The position numbers and the translations under genes were made by a program. 64,000 bases of DNA from Litorimonas sp. (GTDB lineage Bacteria > Pseudomonadota > Alphaproteobacteria > Caulobacterales > Maricaulaceae), in contig JAPYSU010000004.1 in NCBI GenBank assembly GCA_029936425.1, positions 1 through 64,000 of the forward strand. The letters are read 5' to 3'. The first letter of the stretch is position 1, and the number at the start of each line of letters is the position of its first letter. The notes under the pieces were generated by a model that was given only the letters and a program-made list of their open reading frames with translations, had not been told where the DNA came from and made no database searches. Shown here in pieces: positions 15,778 through 23,882 of this stretch.

Positions 15778-16230
15778 ATGAGTACAATAGCAAAGAATTG
15801 TAAACCCAAGCTAGGTCGTATGCGCGTCTCAGAAGCCCGGGTGTTAAGCTCTTTGGCTCTGGCCTTTGTTTTCGCCGGAGTCGCGTTTTATTTCATAAAT
15901 TTGATTGTCGCAGCGTATGTCTCCTTCGCTGTCGCAACCATAGCCGTCTGCGTCCTTCAACGCACGGGTGTGTACCGCATTTCAGGCGGCAAACGGCTTG
16001 ATGATCTCGAAAGAGACCTAAGAGCCAAGGCTTATCAAACGGCCTATTATATTTTGGGCGGGGCCACACTCCTTCTGTTTTTGACTTTCGGGATCTTGTC
16101 GAAAAACAATCTGATTTCCAATGGCGGCGAGATATGGGGGTTTCTCTTCTGGTGCTCTGCCATGTTTGTTGTGCTGGTTCCTGTGGCCTGTCTGTCCTGG
16201 AAAATGCCGAGAGAGGAAATTGAGGATTAG
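15778..16230 (+). CDS. Small four-helix membrane protein paired with the XRE regulator
   Basis: 150 residues with four hydrophobic segments, near 20-42 (LSSLALAFVFAGVAFYF), 45-62 (IVAAYVSFAVATIAVC), 90-110 (YYILGGATLLLFLTFGIL) and 120-145 (GFLFWCSAMFVVLVPVACL). A charged loop between helices two and three faces one side of the membrane. A good GAGAG site precedes the ATG. I recognise no named family. The XRE-membrane-protein pairing is common and suggests a regulator and a cargo or sensor, but the function is unknown. Confidence 0.8.
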   Translation: MSTIAKNCKPKLGRMRVSEARVLSSLALAFVFAGVAFYFINLIVAAYVSFAVATIAVCVLQRTGVYRISGGKRLDDLERDLRAKAYQTAYYILGGATLLLFLTFGILSKNNLISNGGEIWGFLFWCSAMFVVLVPVACLSWKMPREEIED

Positions 16231-16331
16231 GGCCGCATTTCGATGAAGGTGACTGAACACTAACACTTGCAATTTTGGCGATGTCGCCGCATATCGCGCT
16301 CAAACTTTACCCCGGATTATAAGAGCGTAAT

Positions 16332-17990
16332 ATGGCCCGCCAATTTTGTTACCACATGCAAGGTCTGACGAAGAAATTCGGCAATAAGACCATTCTCGAC
16401 AATGTTCACCTGTCTTTTTACCCGGATGCCAAGATTGGCCTGATCGGCGTAAATGGAGCCGGTAAGTCCACCCTGATGAAAGTCATGGCGGGCGTCGATA
16501 CCGAAGTCACCGGCGAGCATTGGGCCGCCGACGGCGTGAAAGTCGGCTATCTGCCGCAGGAGCCGCGTCTCGATACGTCCAAAGACGTCTGGGGCAATGT
16601 CATTGAGGGCTGCGAAGACAAGAAAATCTTCGACACCTATAACGAAGTCGCCATGAAAATGGCGGAGGACTATTCCGACGAGCTGATGGAAGAAATGACA
16701 GCGCTCCAGGAAAAGGTCGATGGCCGCGATGCCTGGGACATCGATTCCAAAATCGAAATGGCGATGCAGGCTCTGCGCTGCCCGCCCAAAGACTCTCCCG
16801 TTGATAATCTCTCTGGCGGGGAAGCGCGCCGTGTGGCGCTGTGTCAGCTATTGCTGTCCAAACCTGACCTTCTCTTGCTTGACGAACCGACCAACCATCT
16901 GGACGCGGAAACGGTGGCGTGGCTGGAAAACTATCTGGTAAATTACAAGGGCGCGATCATTCTGATTACCCATGATCGCTATTTCCTCGACAATATCACA
17001 AACTGGACGCTCGAAGTTGATCGCGGCAAAACTTATCCGCATGAAGGCAATTACTCCTCCTGGCTCGACGCGAAAGCCAAACGTATGGATCAGGAAGGCC
17101 GGGAAGCCGATTCCAAAACCAAAGCGCTCAAGAAAGAGCTGGAATGGATCCGCTCCAACCCCAAGGCCCGCCAGACCAAATCCAAGGCCCGTATCAGCGC
17201 TTATGAAAACCTGCGCGACGAGGCCGAAAAAGAGGTCGTCTCCCACGCCGATATCCGAATCCCGATGGGCGAGCGCCTCGGCAATGTGGTGGTCGAAGCG
17301 AAAAATGTGTCCAAGGCCTTCGGCGAAAAGCTCTTGATCAAGGACCTGTCCTTCAGATTGCCGCGCGGCGGTATTGTCGGCGTTATCGGTCCGAACGGGG
17401 CAGGTAAAACCACCTTGTTTAAAATGATCACGGGCGAAGAAAAACCCGATGAAGGGGAGTTCAAAGTCGGGGAAACCGTTGAGCTCGGCTATGTCGATCA
17501 GAACCGCGACGCGCTGGATAATTCCAAAAATATCTGGGAAGCGATTTCCGATGGCCTGGACGTTATTCACATGGGCAAACGCGAAGTGCCGAGCCGGGCC
17601 TATGTCGGCGCCTTTAACTTTAAGGGCACAGACCAACAGAAGAATGTCGGACAGCTCTCCGGCGGAGAACGTAACCGCGTCAATCTCGCGAAAATGTTGA
17701 CCAAGCCGGCCAATTTGCTCTTGCTCGATGAGCCGACCAATGATCTGGACCGTGAAACTCTGGCCTCTCTTGAAGTGGCGCTGGAGAAATTCCCCGGCTG
17801 TGCCGTGGTGATTTCCCATGACCGTTTCTTCCTCGACCGTGTCGCCACGCATATCCTCGCTTATGAGGGGGATAGCCATGTGGAGTGGTTCGAAGGCAAT
17901 TTCGCGGACTATATCGAAGACAAGAAACGCCGTCTTGGTCCTGATGCCGATATGCCGAAAAAACTCAAATTCGTGAAATTCGATCGCTAA
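16332..17990 (+). CDS. ettA: Energy-dependent translational throttle protein EttA (ABC-F)
   Basis: Soluble ABC-F ATPase that binds the ribosomal E site and gates the first elongation steps according to energy charge. 552 residues, full length. Two ATP-binding cassettes: the first with GVNGAGKST, LSGGEARR and LLLDEPTNHLD; the second with GPNGAGKTT, LSGGERNR and LLLDEPTNDLD. The linker between them is the tRNA-interacting arm (EGREADSKTKALKKELEWIRS). No membrane segments, as expected for ABC-F. Followed after 9 bp by a small alpha-beta barrel protein gene, probably cotranscribed. Confidence 0.96.
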   Translation: MARQFCYHMQGLTKKFGNKTILDNVHLSFYPDAKIGLIGVNGAGKSTLMKVMAGVDTEVTGEHWAADGVKVGYLPQEPRLDTSKDVWGNVIEGCEDKKIFDTYNEVAMKMAEDYSDELMEEMTALQEKVDGRDAWDIDSKIEMAMQALRCPPKDSPVDNLSGGEARRVALCQLLLSKPDLLLLDEPTNHLDAETVAWLENYLVNYKGAIILITHDRYFLDNITNWTLEVDRGKTYPHEGNYSSWLDAKAKRMDQEGREADSKTKALKKELEWIRSNPKARQTKSKARISAYENLRDEAEKEVVSHADIRIPMGERLGNVVVEAKNVSKAFGEKLLIKDLSFRLPRGGIVGVIGPNGAGKTTLFKMITGEEKPDEGEFKVGETVELGYVDQNRDALDNSKNIWEAISDGLDVIHMGKREVPSRAYVGAFNFKGTDQQKNVGQLSGGERNRVNLAKMLTKPANLLLLDEPTNDLDRETLASLEVALEKFPGCAVVISHDRFFLDRVATHILAYEGDSHVEWFEGNFADYIEDKKRRLGPDADMPKKLKFVKFDR

Positions 17991-17999
17991 GGACAGGTT

Positions 18000-18326
18000 G
18001 TGATTATCCGGTATTGGCGCGGCTGGACGACACCGGAAAATGCTCCAATTTATCAGAAACTTCTGACCGAAGACATTATTCCGGAAATCGAATCCCGGAA
18101 TATTGACGGGCTTCTGCATATAAGAATGATGCGCCGCGACACCACTGAGACGGAGAATGAAGTCGAATTTGCCACACTGATGACATTTGACGATTTGGAA
18201 TCGGTCAAAAACTTTATGGGCGAAGATTACGCTCAATCTCATATTCCGGACTCTGCCAGAGCAGTTCTGAAACGCTGGGATAAACAGACGGCTCAATACG
18301 AGTTATTCGGTGATAAGCCTCAATAA
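18000..18326 (+). CDS. Small dimeric alpha-beta barrel protein (ABM-like)
   Basis: 108 residues starting at GTG, with GGACAG eight bases upstream. The sequence MIIRYWRGWTTPENAPIYQKLL...IPEIESRNIDGLLHIRMMRRD...EVEFATLMTFDDLESVKNF has the strand-helix-strand-strand-helix pattern of antibiotic-biosynthesis-monooxygenase-like ferredoxin folds. The terminal PDSARAVLKRWD also fits. Such proteins may be oxygenases, heme-handling or simply structural; no catalytic residues can be assigned. Nine bp behind ettA, probably in its operon. Confidence 0.75.
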   Translation: MIIRYWRGWTTPENAPIYQKLLTEDIIPEIESRNIDGLLHIRMMRRDTTETENEVEFATLMTFDDLESVKNFMGEDYAQSHIPDSARAVLKRWDKQTAQYELFGDKPQ

Positions 18327-18360
18327 AAAAGTGCGTAACAAAATGCCTTGAAAGACAGAA

Positions 18361-19116
18361 TTATTGTTCACAATTTCCATAAGCCTTTGAATAAGGCTGA
18401 TCGAAACATCTCAACAGTCCTTCAAGAGCTATCAGATTTAGAGATTTTTCTGGAAATCCTTCAGGAAACATCACATTCGGATTATTTTTTTGCATTTGTT
18501 TGATGGCAGCTATTTTGTCGTCTGAAACTTTATATTTTGCTAGCTCATTTTTGGCAGCGATTAATCTACCTTTTTCTTTCTTAAGAAAGGCAATAGTTCC
18601 TTCTGCATAGAGAGCCCACTCCTTCTCATTCGTCAAATCTTCAGCTTGTTTATTGTAACTCATATTAAAGTATTTCAGGGCGTCTTCGGTCTGACCGCTA
18701 TAGGCTTGCATCTGGCCAACATGCCAATACAATATATCCGACCCAGAATGCGGTTTGATATTATGATAAGCGATATAGTCTTTTATGAGCTGGCCTGCCG
18801 CTGCCTTGCAGTTTTCTTTATTAGCAATTTCTCGCCATCCTCCTTGCATGTCTTGATCGAAACCATGTGTATCCAGAGCCATTAATCGACTATATTCTAC
18901 ACCGGAGACTCCACAATTTTTAAGTTGTGTTTTGCTGAGCATCAAAGAACTCTGCAGAGAGCTTTCTTTTGCATCTAAAGAATTGCAACTCTGAGCGATT
19001 GCTAAGAATGATATCAATATTAAAAAATGGAATTGTCTATTTTTGAAAGACCCATACACTTTGATACATAATAACATTGCAAGAATTATGTCAATTATAA
19101 ATAATCCATTTATCAC
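18361..19116 (-). CDS. Hypothetical secreted or lipoprotein, TPR-like
   Basis: 251 residues, AT-rich DNA, no recognised family. The N-terminus has two hydrophobic stretches: FIIDIILAMLLCI and, after KNRQFH, FLILISFLAIAQSC. The second resembles a signal peptide ending at a cysteine, so the true start could be later than the ATG used here. The centre contains a TPR-like unit (YWHVGQMQAYSGQTEDALKYFNMSYNKQ). Four further cysteines (NCGVSG, ENCKAA, RCFDQ, NCEQ) may form disulfides in the periplasm. Low GC and isolation suggest an accessory gene. An 8-bp inverted repeat (19122-19129, 19144-19151) lies just upstream. Confidence 0.7.
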   Translation of the reverse strand: MINGLFIIDIILAMLLCIKVYGSFKNRQFHFLILISFLAIAQSCNSLDAKESSLQSSLMLSKTQLKNCGVSGVEYSRLMALDTHGFDQDMQGGWREIANKENCKAAAGQLIKDYIAYHNIKPHSGSDILYWHVGQMQAYSGQTEDALKYFNMSYNKQAEDLTNEKEWALYAEGTIAFLKKEKGRLIAAKNELAKYKVSDDKIAAIKQMQKNNPNVMFPEGFPEKSLNLIALEGLLRCFDQPYSKAYGNCEQ

Positions 19117-19121
19117 GTCTC

Positions 19122-19151
19122 TAAACCTCAGAAGAATTTGGAAGAGGTTTA
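19122..19151. promoter_or_regulatory. Inverted repeat upstream of the TPR-like gene
   Basis: TAAACCTC (19122-19129) and GAGGTTTA (19144-19151) form an 8-bp inverted repeat separated by 14 bp, 6-35 bp before the start at 19116. Possibly an operator or a leader hairpin. Confidence 0.35.
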
Positions 19152-19194
19152 ATTAGTCGCTCAAATATATCGAAGTATCAGACTTGAAAATATT

Positions 19195-19217
19195 AAAAAG
19201 CCCGCCTCAAAGGCGGG
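19195..19217 (-). terminator. Intrinsic terminator of the longer glycine-zipper gene
   Basis: On the minus strand CCCGCCT-TTG-AGGCGGG is followed by CTTTTTA, ten bp beyond the stop at 19227. A classic hairpin plus U-run. Confidence 0.85.
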
Positions 19218-19226
19218 TTTTGTTTA

Positions 19227-19300
19227 TTAATCATCATAGCGATCATCATAGTCATCATACCGGTCGTCATAATCATCATATCTGTCATCAAAATCGTCAT
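19227..19300 (-). repeat. Imperfect 21-bp tandem repeats coding DDYDDRY
   Basis: At least three tandem 21-bp units encode a repeated DDYDDRY heptad at the C-terminus of the glycine-zipper protein, followed upstream by more degenerate copies. The third positions differ between units, so the array is not newly duplicated. Confidence 0.8.
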
Positions 19301-19847
19301 ATCTTTCCTGACGCTTTTTCACTTGGCCAGGAGCATAATAGGACGGATGATAACGTCCTTTGTATGATCCGCGACGGTCATAAAAATTCCCGTCATCATG
19401 ACGATAGTAACGCTCTCCATTGACACCATTGTAATAAACCTGCCCGTTTACGTCGCGATAATAGGGCCCTTCATGATCGCGGCGGACATAACGATCATCA
19501 TAAGCGATTTCTCCGCGAACAGCGCTTCTGTCATATCGATTATATTGATTGAGTAATTTTTCGCAGTCCTTATTGGCAATAGCTGTGCCGGCTGTGCCGC
19601 CGGCTAATCCGCCGACGACGGCGCCTTCATCATCACCAACTTCATTGCCGACGACAGCGCCGAGAGATCCCCCGACAATTGCGCCAAGAATCTGATTTTC
19701 GGTATCGGATTTCTTGCAATCTTCATATGCCTGATTTTCGTATCGGTAATCATACCGGTCCTGAGGATAACGATCCTGCGCTATCGCTGCGGTCGGCAGC
19801 GCCAATAGAGTTGCCAAAATAGATGTTAATTTAAGTGTCCGTGTCAT
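19227..19847 (-). CDS. Glycine-zipper envelope protein with repeat tail
   Basis: 206 residues. A Sec signal peptide (LTSILATLLALPTAAIA, cut before QDRYPQ) is followed by a glycine-zipper 2TM segment, ILGAIVGGSLGAVVGNEVGDDEGAVVGGLAGGTAGTAIA, of the kind seen in the 17-kDa surface antigen family. Tyr- and Arg-rich YYRDVNGQVYY and RYYRHDDGNFYDRRG motifs follow. After PGQVKKR, where its neighbour (19985-20464) stops, this protein continues with about 33 residues built on a DDYDDRY heptad. Probably periplasmic or outer-membrane associated; function unknown. Separated from its paralogue by a terminator, so independently expressed. Confidence 0.82.
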   Translation of the reverse strand: MTRTLKLTSILATLLALPTAAIAQDRYPQDRYDYRYENQAYEDCKKSDTENQILGAIVGGSLGAVVGNEVGDDEGAVVGGLAGGTAGTAIANKDCEKLLNQYNRYDRSAVRGEIAYDDRYVRRDHEGPYYRDVNGQVYYNGVNGERYYRHDDGNFYDRRGSYKGRYHPSYYAPGQVKKRQERYDDFDDRYDDYDDRYDDYDDRYDD

Positions 19848-19941
19848 GAGTAGCTCCGAGGCTAGTGTTTCTCTTTGATAAATGCTTTGAAACCGCCAAA
19901 TGTTCCGATAACCCCCGTGCGAGAGGGGGCGAACATAAAAA

Positions 19942-19961
19942 AGCCTGCCGAGAGGCAGGCT
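19942..19961 (-). terminator. Intrinsic terminator of the shorter glycine-zipper gene
   Basis: On the minus strand AGCCTGCC-TCTC-GGCAGGCT is followed by TTTTTATG, 24 bp beyond the stop at 19985. Confidence 0.88.
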
Positions 19962-19984
19962 ATCGTAAGAGAATATTTCTCGAC

Positions 19985-20464
19985 TTAACGTTTTTTGACT
20001 TGACCCGGAGCGTTGTAGGACGGGTGATTTCGGCCTTTATATTTTTTGCCTTTTTTATAATAACGACCATCTACGTCTCTGTAGTATTCATGTCCGTTGT
20101 CGCCTCTATAATAGCGGTTTCCATCATCATCTCTGTAATAACGATCATTATAGATAACGTCGCCTCTCACGTCGCGGCGATCATACCGGTCATACTGGAA
20201 GCGTGAGCAGTCTTTGTCTGCAATGGCAACTCCTGCCGTACCTCCGGCAATGCCGCCTATGACAGCGCCTTCATCATCTCCGATTTCATTCCCCAAAATC
20301 GCGCCGAGGGAGCCGCCGACAGCGCCGCCAAGGACTTGGTTTTGGGTGTCAGACTTTTTACAATCTTCATAAGCTCTGTTTTCATATCTATCCTGAGCGG
20401 AAGCGAGGGCCGGCATAGCAATCAAGGCTGCTAATGTGGCGGAAGCGAGTTTTAAACGTGTCAT
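19985..20464 (-). CDS. Glycine-zipper envelope protein (shorter paralogue)
   Basis: 159 residues. Signal peptide LASATLAALIAMPALASA, then QDRYENRAYEDCKKSDTQNQ and the glycine zipper VLGGAVGGSLGAILGNEIGDDEGAVIGGIAGGTAGVAIA. It is clearly paralogous to the gene at 19227-19847 over its whole length, but ends at PGQVKKR without the acidic tail. The two conserved cysteines (DCKK and DKDC) flank the zipper in both and may form a disulfide. Likely a small periplasmic or outer-membrane-associated protein; no function can be assigned. Upstream an inverted TTCAC/GTGAA pair lies near 20530. Confidence 0.82.
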   Translation of the reverse strand: MTRLKLASATLAALIAMPALASAQDRYENRAYEDCKKSDTQNQVLGGAVGGSLGAILGNEIGDDEGAVIGGIAGGTAGVAIADKDCSRFQYDRYDRRDVRGDVIYNDRYYRDDDGNRYYRGDNGHEYYRDVDGRYYKKGKKYKGRNHPSYNAPGQVKKR

Positions 20465-20604
20465 TTTAATCTCCTATTCTGCCGAACCAATGGTCAGAGA
20501 AGGCGGTTGGTTCCTTCAAAAAGAGAGCGGCAGTTCACTTAAACGTGAAAAGCCTTATGGCCTCGTTATTTTCAGGTAAGAGAATTTCTTTTCTTATAAA
20601 GATA

Positions 20605-20624
20605 TAAAGATTTTATTATATGCA
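20605..20624. promoter_or_regulatory. Candidate ArsR-type operator
   Basis: ATATAA and TTATAT arms about 8 bp apart, in the AT-rich run some 30-50 bp before the ArsR-methyltransferase gene. ArsR-family repressors often bind such AT-rich dyads. Weak by-eye call; coordinates approximate. Confidence 0.3.
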
Positions 20625-20653
20625 ATAAGTTCGGGATGTGGTAAGTCATTCAC

Positions 20654-21589
20654 ATGGAGAACTTCGCCGCCGCCTTGAAAACATTGGGTCATGTTGACCG
20701 CTTGCGGATTCTGGCGCTTCTGTCCCGGGGTGAATTGACAATCACAGAGCTTGTCCAAATTCTTGGACTCTCACAACCGCGTGTTACCCAATATATCAAA
20801 TCTCTGGAAGCCGTCGAGATTGTTGAACGCCTGCGGGAAGGGAGTTGGGTCTTTTCCAGACTAAAGCGCGGTAACCCCACCCTGTCCAAGCTTGTGGAGA
20901 CGATTTTACAATCTCTACCGGAAAATGAAGCCCTTTTACGCTCGGATATGAGACGTTTGAATGAAGTTCGTGATGCCAGAAGTAAAATTGCGGATGCTTT
21001 TTTTGCTCGGGTAGCTCAAAATTCAGATCAGTTGGGTGATGAATACCTGCCGCAGGAACGTATCGAAAAAGCTTTGTTGAAGATTTCCGGAGACGGACCA
21101 TTCGAATTCATGATCGATATGGGGACCGGCACGGGGCGCATGTTGGAGCTTTTCTCAAACCGCATCAAAAGAGGCGCCGGAATTGATTCCAACCCTGAAA
21201 TGCTGAAAGTGGCGCGTCATAAACTGGCCCCGGATGAATTTGCCCATATTTCCGTGCAACAAGGAGACTTGCACACGACGCCCTTTCGCGAAAAAACGGC
21301 CGATCTCGTTACGCTGCATCAGGTCCTGCATTATTTGGACGAGCCGCGTGAAGCCATTTTCGAGGCCTCCAGACTACTTGCGCCTGAGGGGCAACTCCTC
21401 ATTATCGATTTTGAAGCGCATACCGAAGATCATTTCCGGGAAGACTATGCCCATCGCCGTCTCGGATTTTCGGATCAGGATCTGATGGAATGGGCCGCGA
21501 GCGCCAATTTGAGTTTAGAAACCGAAACAAAACTGAGCAATAAAGACAATCCTGCTATAAAAATATGGAAAGGCGTTAAACCGCACTGA
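20654..21589 (+). CDS. ArsR-type regulator fused to a SAM-dependent methyltransferase
   Basis: 311 residues. The first 95 are an ArsR winged helix (HVDRLRILALLSRGELTITELVQILGLSQPRVTQYIKSLE) without the metal-binding ELCVCDL motif, so metal sensing is unlikely. From about 145 a class I methyltransferase follows, with MIDMGTGTGRMLELF, GIDSNPEMLKVAR and LHQVLHYLDEPREAIFEASRLL. It lies 44 bp before metF on the same strand. A regulator with a SAM-binding domain next to a methionine-pathway gene suggests that SAM or its product SAH is sensed, but a catalytic role is equally possible. Confidence 0.88.
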   Translation: MENFAAALKTLGHVDRLRILALLSRGELTITELVQILGLSQPRVTQYIKSLEAVEIVERLREGSWVFSRLKRGNPTLSKLVETILQSLPENEALLRSDMRRLNEVRDARSKIADAFFARVAQNSDQLGDEYLPQERIEKALLKISGDGPFEFMIDMGTGTGRMLELFSNRIKRGAGIDSNPEMLKVARHKLAPDEFAHISVQQGDLHTTPFREKTADLVTLHQVLHYLDEPREAIFEASRLLAPEGQLLIIDFEAHTEDHFREDYAHRRLGFSDQDLMEWAASANLSLETETKLSNKDNPAIKIWKGVKPH

Positions 21590-21633
21590 GACCTCATTCT
21601 GTAGAGACATAGCGGTTTAAAGAAGAGACAAAA

Positions 21634-22596
21634 ATGCCAAATGTAATGCCAACTCGAGACCCGAATGCTGCTGTCGGTTCGATAGCGCGGGCGGCAGATC
21701 AATCCAGAACCGAAGCGACCAATGGCGACATTTGTGTCAGTTACGAATTTTTCCCGCCGAAAAACAAGGCCATGGAAGAAAAGCTTTGGACAGCGATAAA
21801 AAAGCTTGAACCTCTTAACCCGGACTTTGTCTCGGTGACCTATGGGGCAGGGGGCTCAACCCGCGAACGCACGCACAATGCGGTCAGCCGTATGGTGAAG
21901 GAAACAAGTTTCAAACCGGCAGCGCATCTGACATGTGTCGGATCCGTTAAAGAGGAAATTGATGAGGTCGTGAAATCCTATTGGGACGCTGGCGTTCGTC
22001 ATATCGTGGCCCTCCGCGGCGACCCGCAGGACGGGATTGACGCGAAATATGTGCCGACCCCCAAGGGATATGCCTATTCCTGCGATCTGGTTGCGGGGAT
22101 TAAACAGGTCGCAGATTTCGACGTTAGTGTCGGCGCTTATCCGGAACTTCATCCGGAGAGTTCAAACTGGCGGGACGAAATTGATAATCTGAAACGCAAA
22201 GTGGATGCTGGTGCAAACCGGGCGATCACACAGTTTTTCTTTTCGCCCGATGTTTTTTGGCGGTTTCAAGACCGTGTGCTGGATGCCGGCATTGATATTC
22301 CCATTGTTCCGGGATTGATGCTTCAGCCAAATTTCAAAGGTTTGGCCCGTATGGCGAAAATGTGCGGCGTCTCTGTGCCGGGCTGGTATAGTGAATTATT
22401 CGAGGGCCTCGATAAGGACGCGCCGACGCGCGAGCTATTAACCGGGTCTCTGGCAGCGGAGCTGACGGCGGAGCTTCATGATCGGGGCGTCAGGAATTTT
22501 CATCTCTATACACTCAATCGGGCAGAGCTGGCGATTGCGGTTTCGCGTATATTGGGTTTGCATCATCGGCAATCCGGCGCGACAAAAGCGGCTTAG
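21634..22596 (+). CDS. metF: 5,10-Methylenetetrahydrofolate reductase
   Basis: FAD enzyme that reduces methylene-THF to methyl-THF, the methyl donor for methionine synthesis. 320 residues. Family motifs are SYEFFPPKNKAMEEKLW, FVSVTYGAGGSTRERT, HLTCVGS, IVALRGDPQDG, EVHPESSN-like ELHPESSN, and DAGANRAITQFFF. The first 30 residues before DICVSYEFFPP look like a variable leader. It is likely cotranscribed with or controlled by the preceding ArsR-methyltransferase. No methionine synthase (metH) is nearby in this window. Confidence 0.97.
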   Translation: MPNVMPTRDPNAAVGSIARAADQSRTEATNGDICVSYEFFPPKNKAMEEKLWTAIKKLEPLNPDFVSVTYGAGGSTRERTHNAVSRMVKETSFKPAAHLTCVGSVKEEIDEVVKSYWDAGVRHIVALRGDPQDGIDAKYVPTPKGYAYSCDLVAGIKQVADFDVSVGAYPELHPESSNWRDEIDNLKRKVDAGANRAITQFFFSPDVFWRFQDRVLDAGIDIPIVPGLMLQPNFKGLARMAKMCGVSVPGWYSELFEGLDKDAPTRELLTGSLAAELTAELHDRGVRNFHLYTLNRAELAIAVSRILGLHHRQSGATKAA

Positions 22597-22654
22597 CCGC
22601 GCAGGGCGCACAGGAATCATTGTGTTTTTGGGCGTCCTTGTTTAACGGCAGGCC

Positions 22655-23365
22655 GTGAGCATTTGGCAATCCATATTCACCGGGGCGGCACAAGTCTTTG
22701 GCCCGCCTGCGCGTCTCTCCAGTGACGGGGAAGCCGGTCCCATTGACCAAACCGGTTTGGTGGTCGCTCTGGTCGCGCTCGGCGCGAAAATGGCCAAAGC
22801 GGATGGCCAGGTCAGGTTAGAAGATATCCGCGCCTTTCAACAAGTTTTCAAGCCGCAGCCTTCCTCAGAAACCCAAGTCGCAAAATTTTTTGATCTGGCC
22901 CGGCAGACGACTTTAGGATTTGAGAAATATGCCAAAATCGTCGCGCGGTATTTCCGAGCTCGGCCCGCCGCACTAGAAGACGTATTGGACGGGCTTTTTC
23001 ATATCGCTTTAGCGGACGGAATTGTGACGACTGAAGAAGAAGACTATCTTCAAAGGGTGAGTGATATCTTCGGCTTTTCAGAGCGGGAATATGACCGTAT
23101 CCGGTCTTCCAATTTAGGCGTAGACCCCAAAAACCCTTATCTCATTTTGGGGGTCGATGAGGATATTTCCGATAAAGACCTTAAACATGCCTATCGGCGC
23201 ATGGCCGCTGCCAACCACCCTGACAAACTCGTTGCCAGAGGCGCTCCCCGGGAGCTCATGGGCTTGTCCAATCACAAAATGGCCGTCATTAATAAGGCTT
23301 ATGCTGATATTCTGGCCGAGCGCGGAAAGCGTCCCCTCCTAGGGCGGGGCCTGCCCGGACAATAG
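22655..23365 (+). CDS. TerB and DnaJ domain protein (DjlA-like cochaperone)
   Basis: 236 residues from a GTG start. Residues about 30-140 are a TerB-like helical domain (LVVALVALGAKMAKADGQV, GLFHIALADGIVTTEEEDYL), and residues 165-230 a J domain with helix II/III and the HPD motif (AANHPDKLVARG). It lacks the N-terminal membrane anchor of E. coli DjlA, so it is probably cytoplasmic or peripherally bound. J domains stimulate DnaK ATPase. Common in alphaproteobacteria beside an amidase gene, as here a few genes downstream. Role inferred from domains only. Confidence 0.88.
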   Translation: MSIWQSIFTGAAQVFGPPARLSSDGEAGPIDQTGLVVALVALGAKMAKADGQVRLEDIRAFQQVFKPQPSSETQVAKFFDLARQTTLGFEKYAKIVARYFRARPAALEDVLDGLFHIALADGIVTTEEEDYLQRVSDIFGFSEREYDRIRSSNLGVDPKNPYLILGVDEDISDKDLKHAYRRMAAANHPDKLVARGAPRELMGLSNHKMAVINKAYADILAERGKRPLLGRGLPGQ

Positions 23366-23459
23366 AAATTTCCCGGATTTAAAGCCTTACAGAAATGATA
23401 GGCAGTGGCATCTTGACGAAAACGTCAAATACCCCGACATTGAAAGGGAGGTAAACACT

Positions 23460-23807
23460 ATGTCGAATACTTATAATCTCAATGGCCCGACCAGCTGGTT
23501 TGGAACACTCACACGCGTTTTACTCCTGACAGTGGCCGCTATAGGCGGCATTTTCATGTTGGCGTTTTCAGCGGCCGTTGCTTTTTTTGTCCTCGTGGGC
23601 GTGGCTCTTGTCGGGTTTCTGGCTTTCGCTTTTTTCTGGATTCGCGCAAAACTGTTCGGCAAACCTTTTGGACCTAAAGCCCAGTTCGAAGCCCGGGCGA
23701 ATAAAATGCGCGCCGACCTCGAAGCGCAAATGAATCCCTCTTCGTCTGGTGACGGTCCCATTATAGACGCCCATCGCACACCTGACGGCTGGAGTGTGGA
23801 TGACTAA
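23460..23807 (+). CDS. Small inner-membrane protein
   Basis: 115 residues with an excellent AAGGGAGG ribosome binding site. Two adjacent hydrophobic helices near 18-36 (VLLLTVAAIGGIFMLAFS) and 40-62 (VAFFVLVGVALVGFLAFAFFWI) are followed by a basic KLFGKPFGPK loop, a short charged helix and the C-terminal motif IDAHRTPDGWSVDD. The terminal motif looks conserved in character but I cannot name a family. The topology suggests a membrane hairpin with a cytoplasmic tail. Confidence 0.75.
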   Translation: MSNTYNLNGPTSWFGTLTRVLLLTVAAIGGIFMLAFSAAVAFFVLVGVALVGFLAFAFFWIRAKLFGKPFGPKAQFEARANKMRADLEAQMNPSSSGDGPIIDAHRTPDGWSVDD

Positions 23808-23882
23808 GTCGATTTCCGCCCATTTTCTCTGGCGGACCGATTAAGCTTTGACGTTGGAGGCGGGGCTGTTTAGCTCGTCAAT

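Noticed and set aside
16848..18296. 482-codon minus-strand frame opposite ettA
   Set aside because: Its length comes from the codon bias of ettA on the other strand; the translation shows no family motif.
19942..20464. Mobile element carrying the glycine-zipper paralogues
   Set aside because: No transposase, terminal inverted repeats or target duplication is visible; tandem duplication is simpler.
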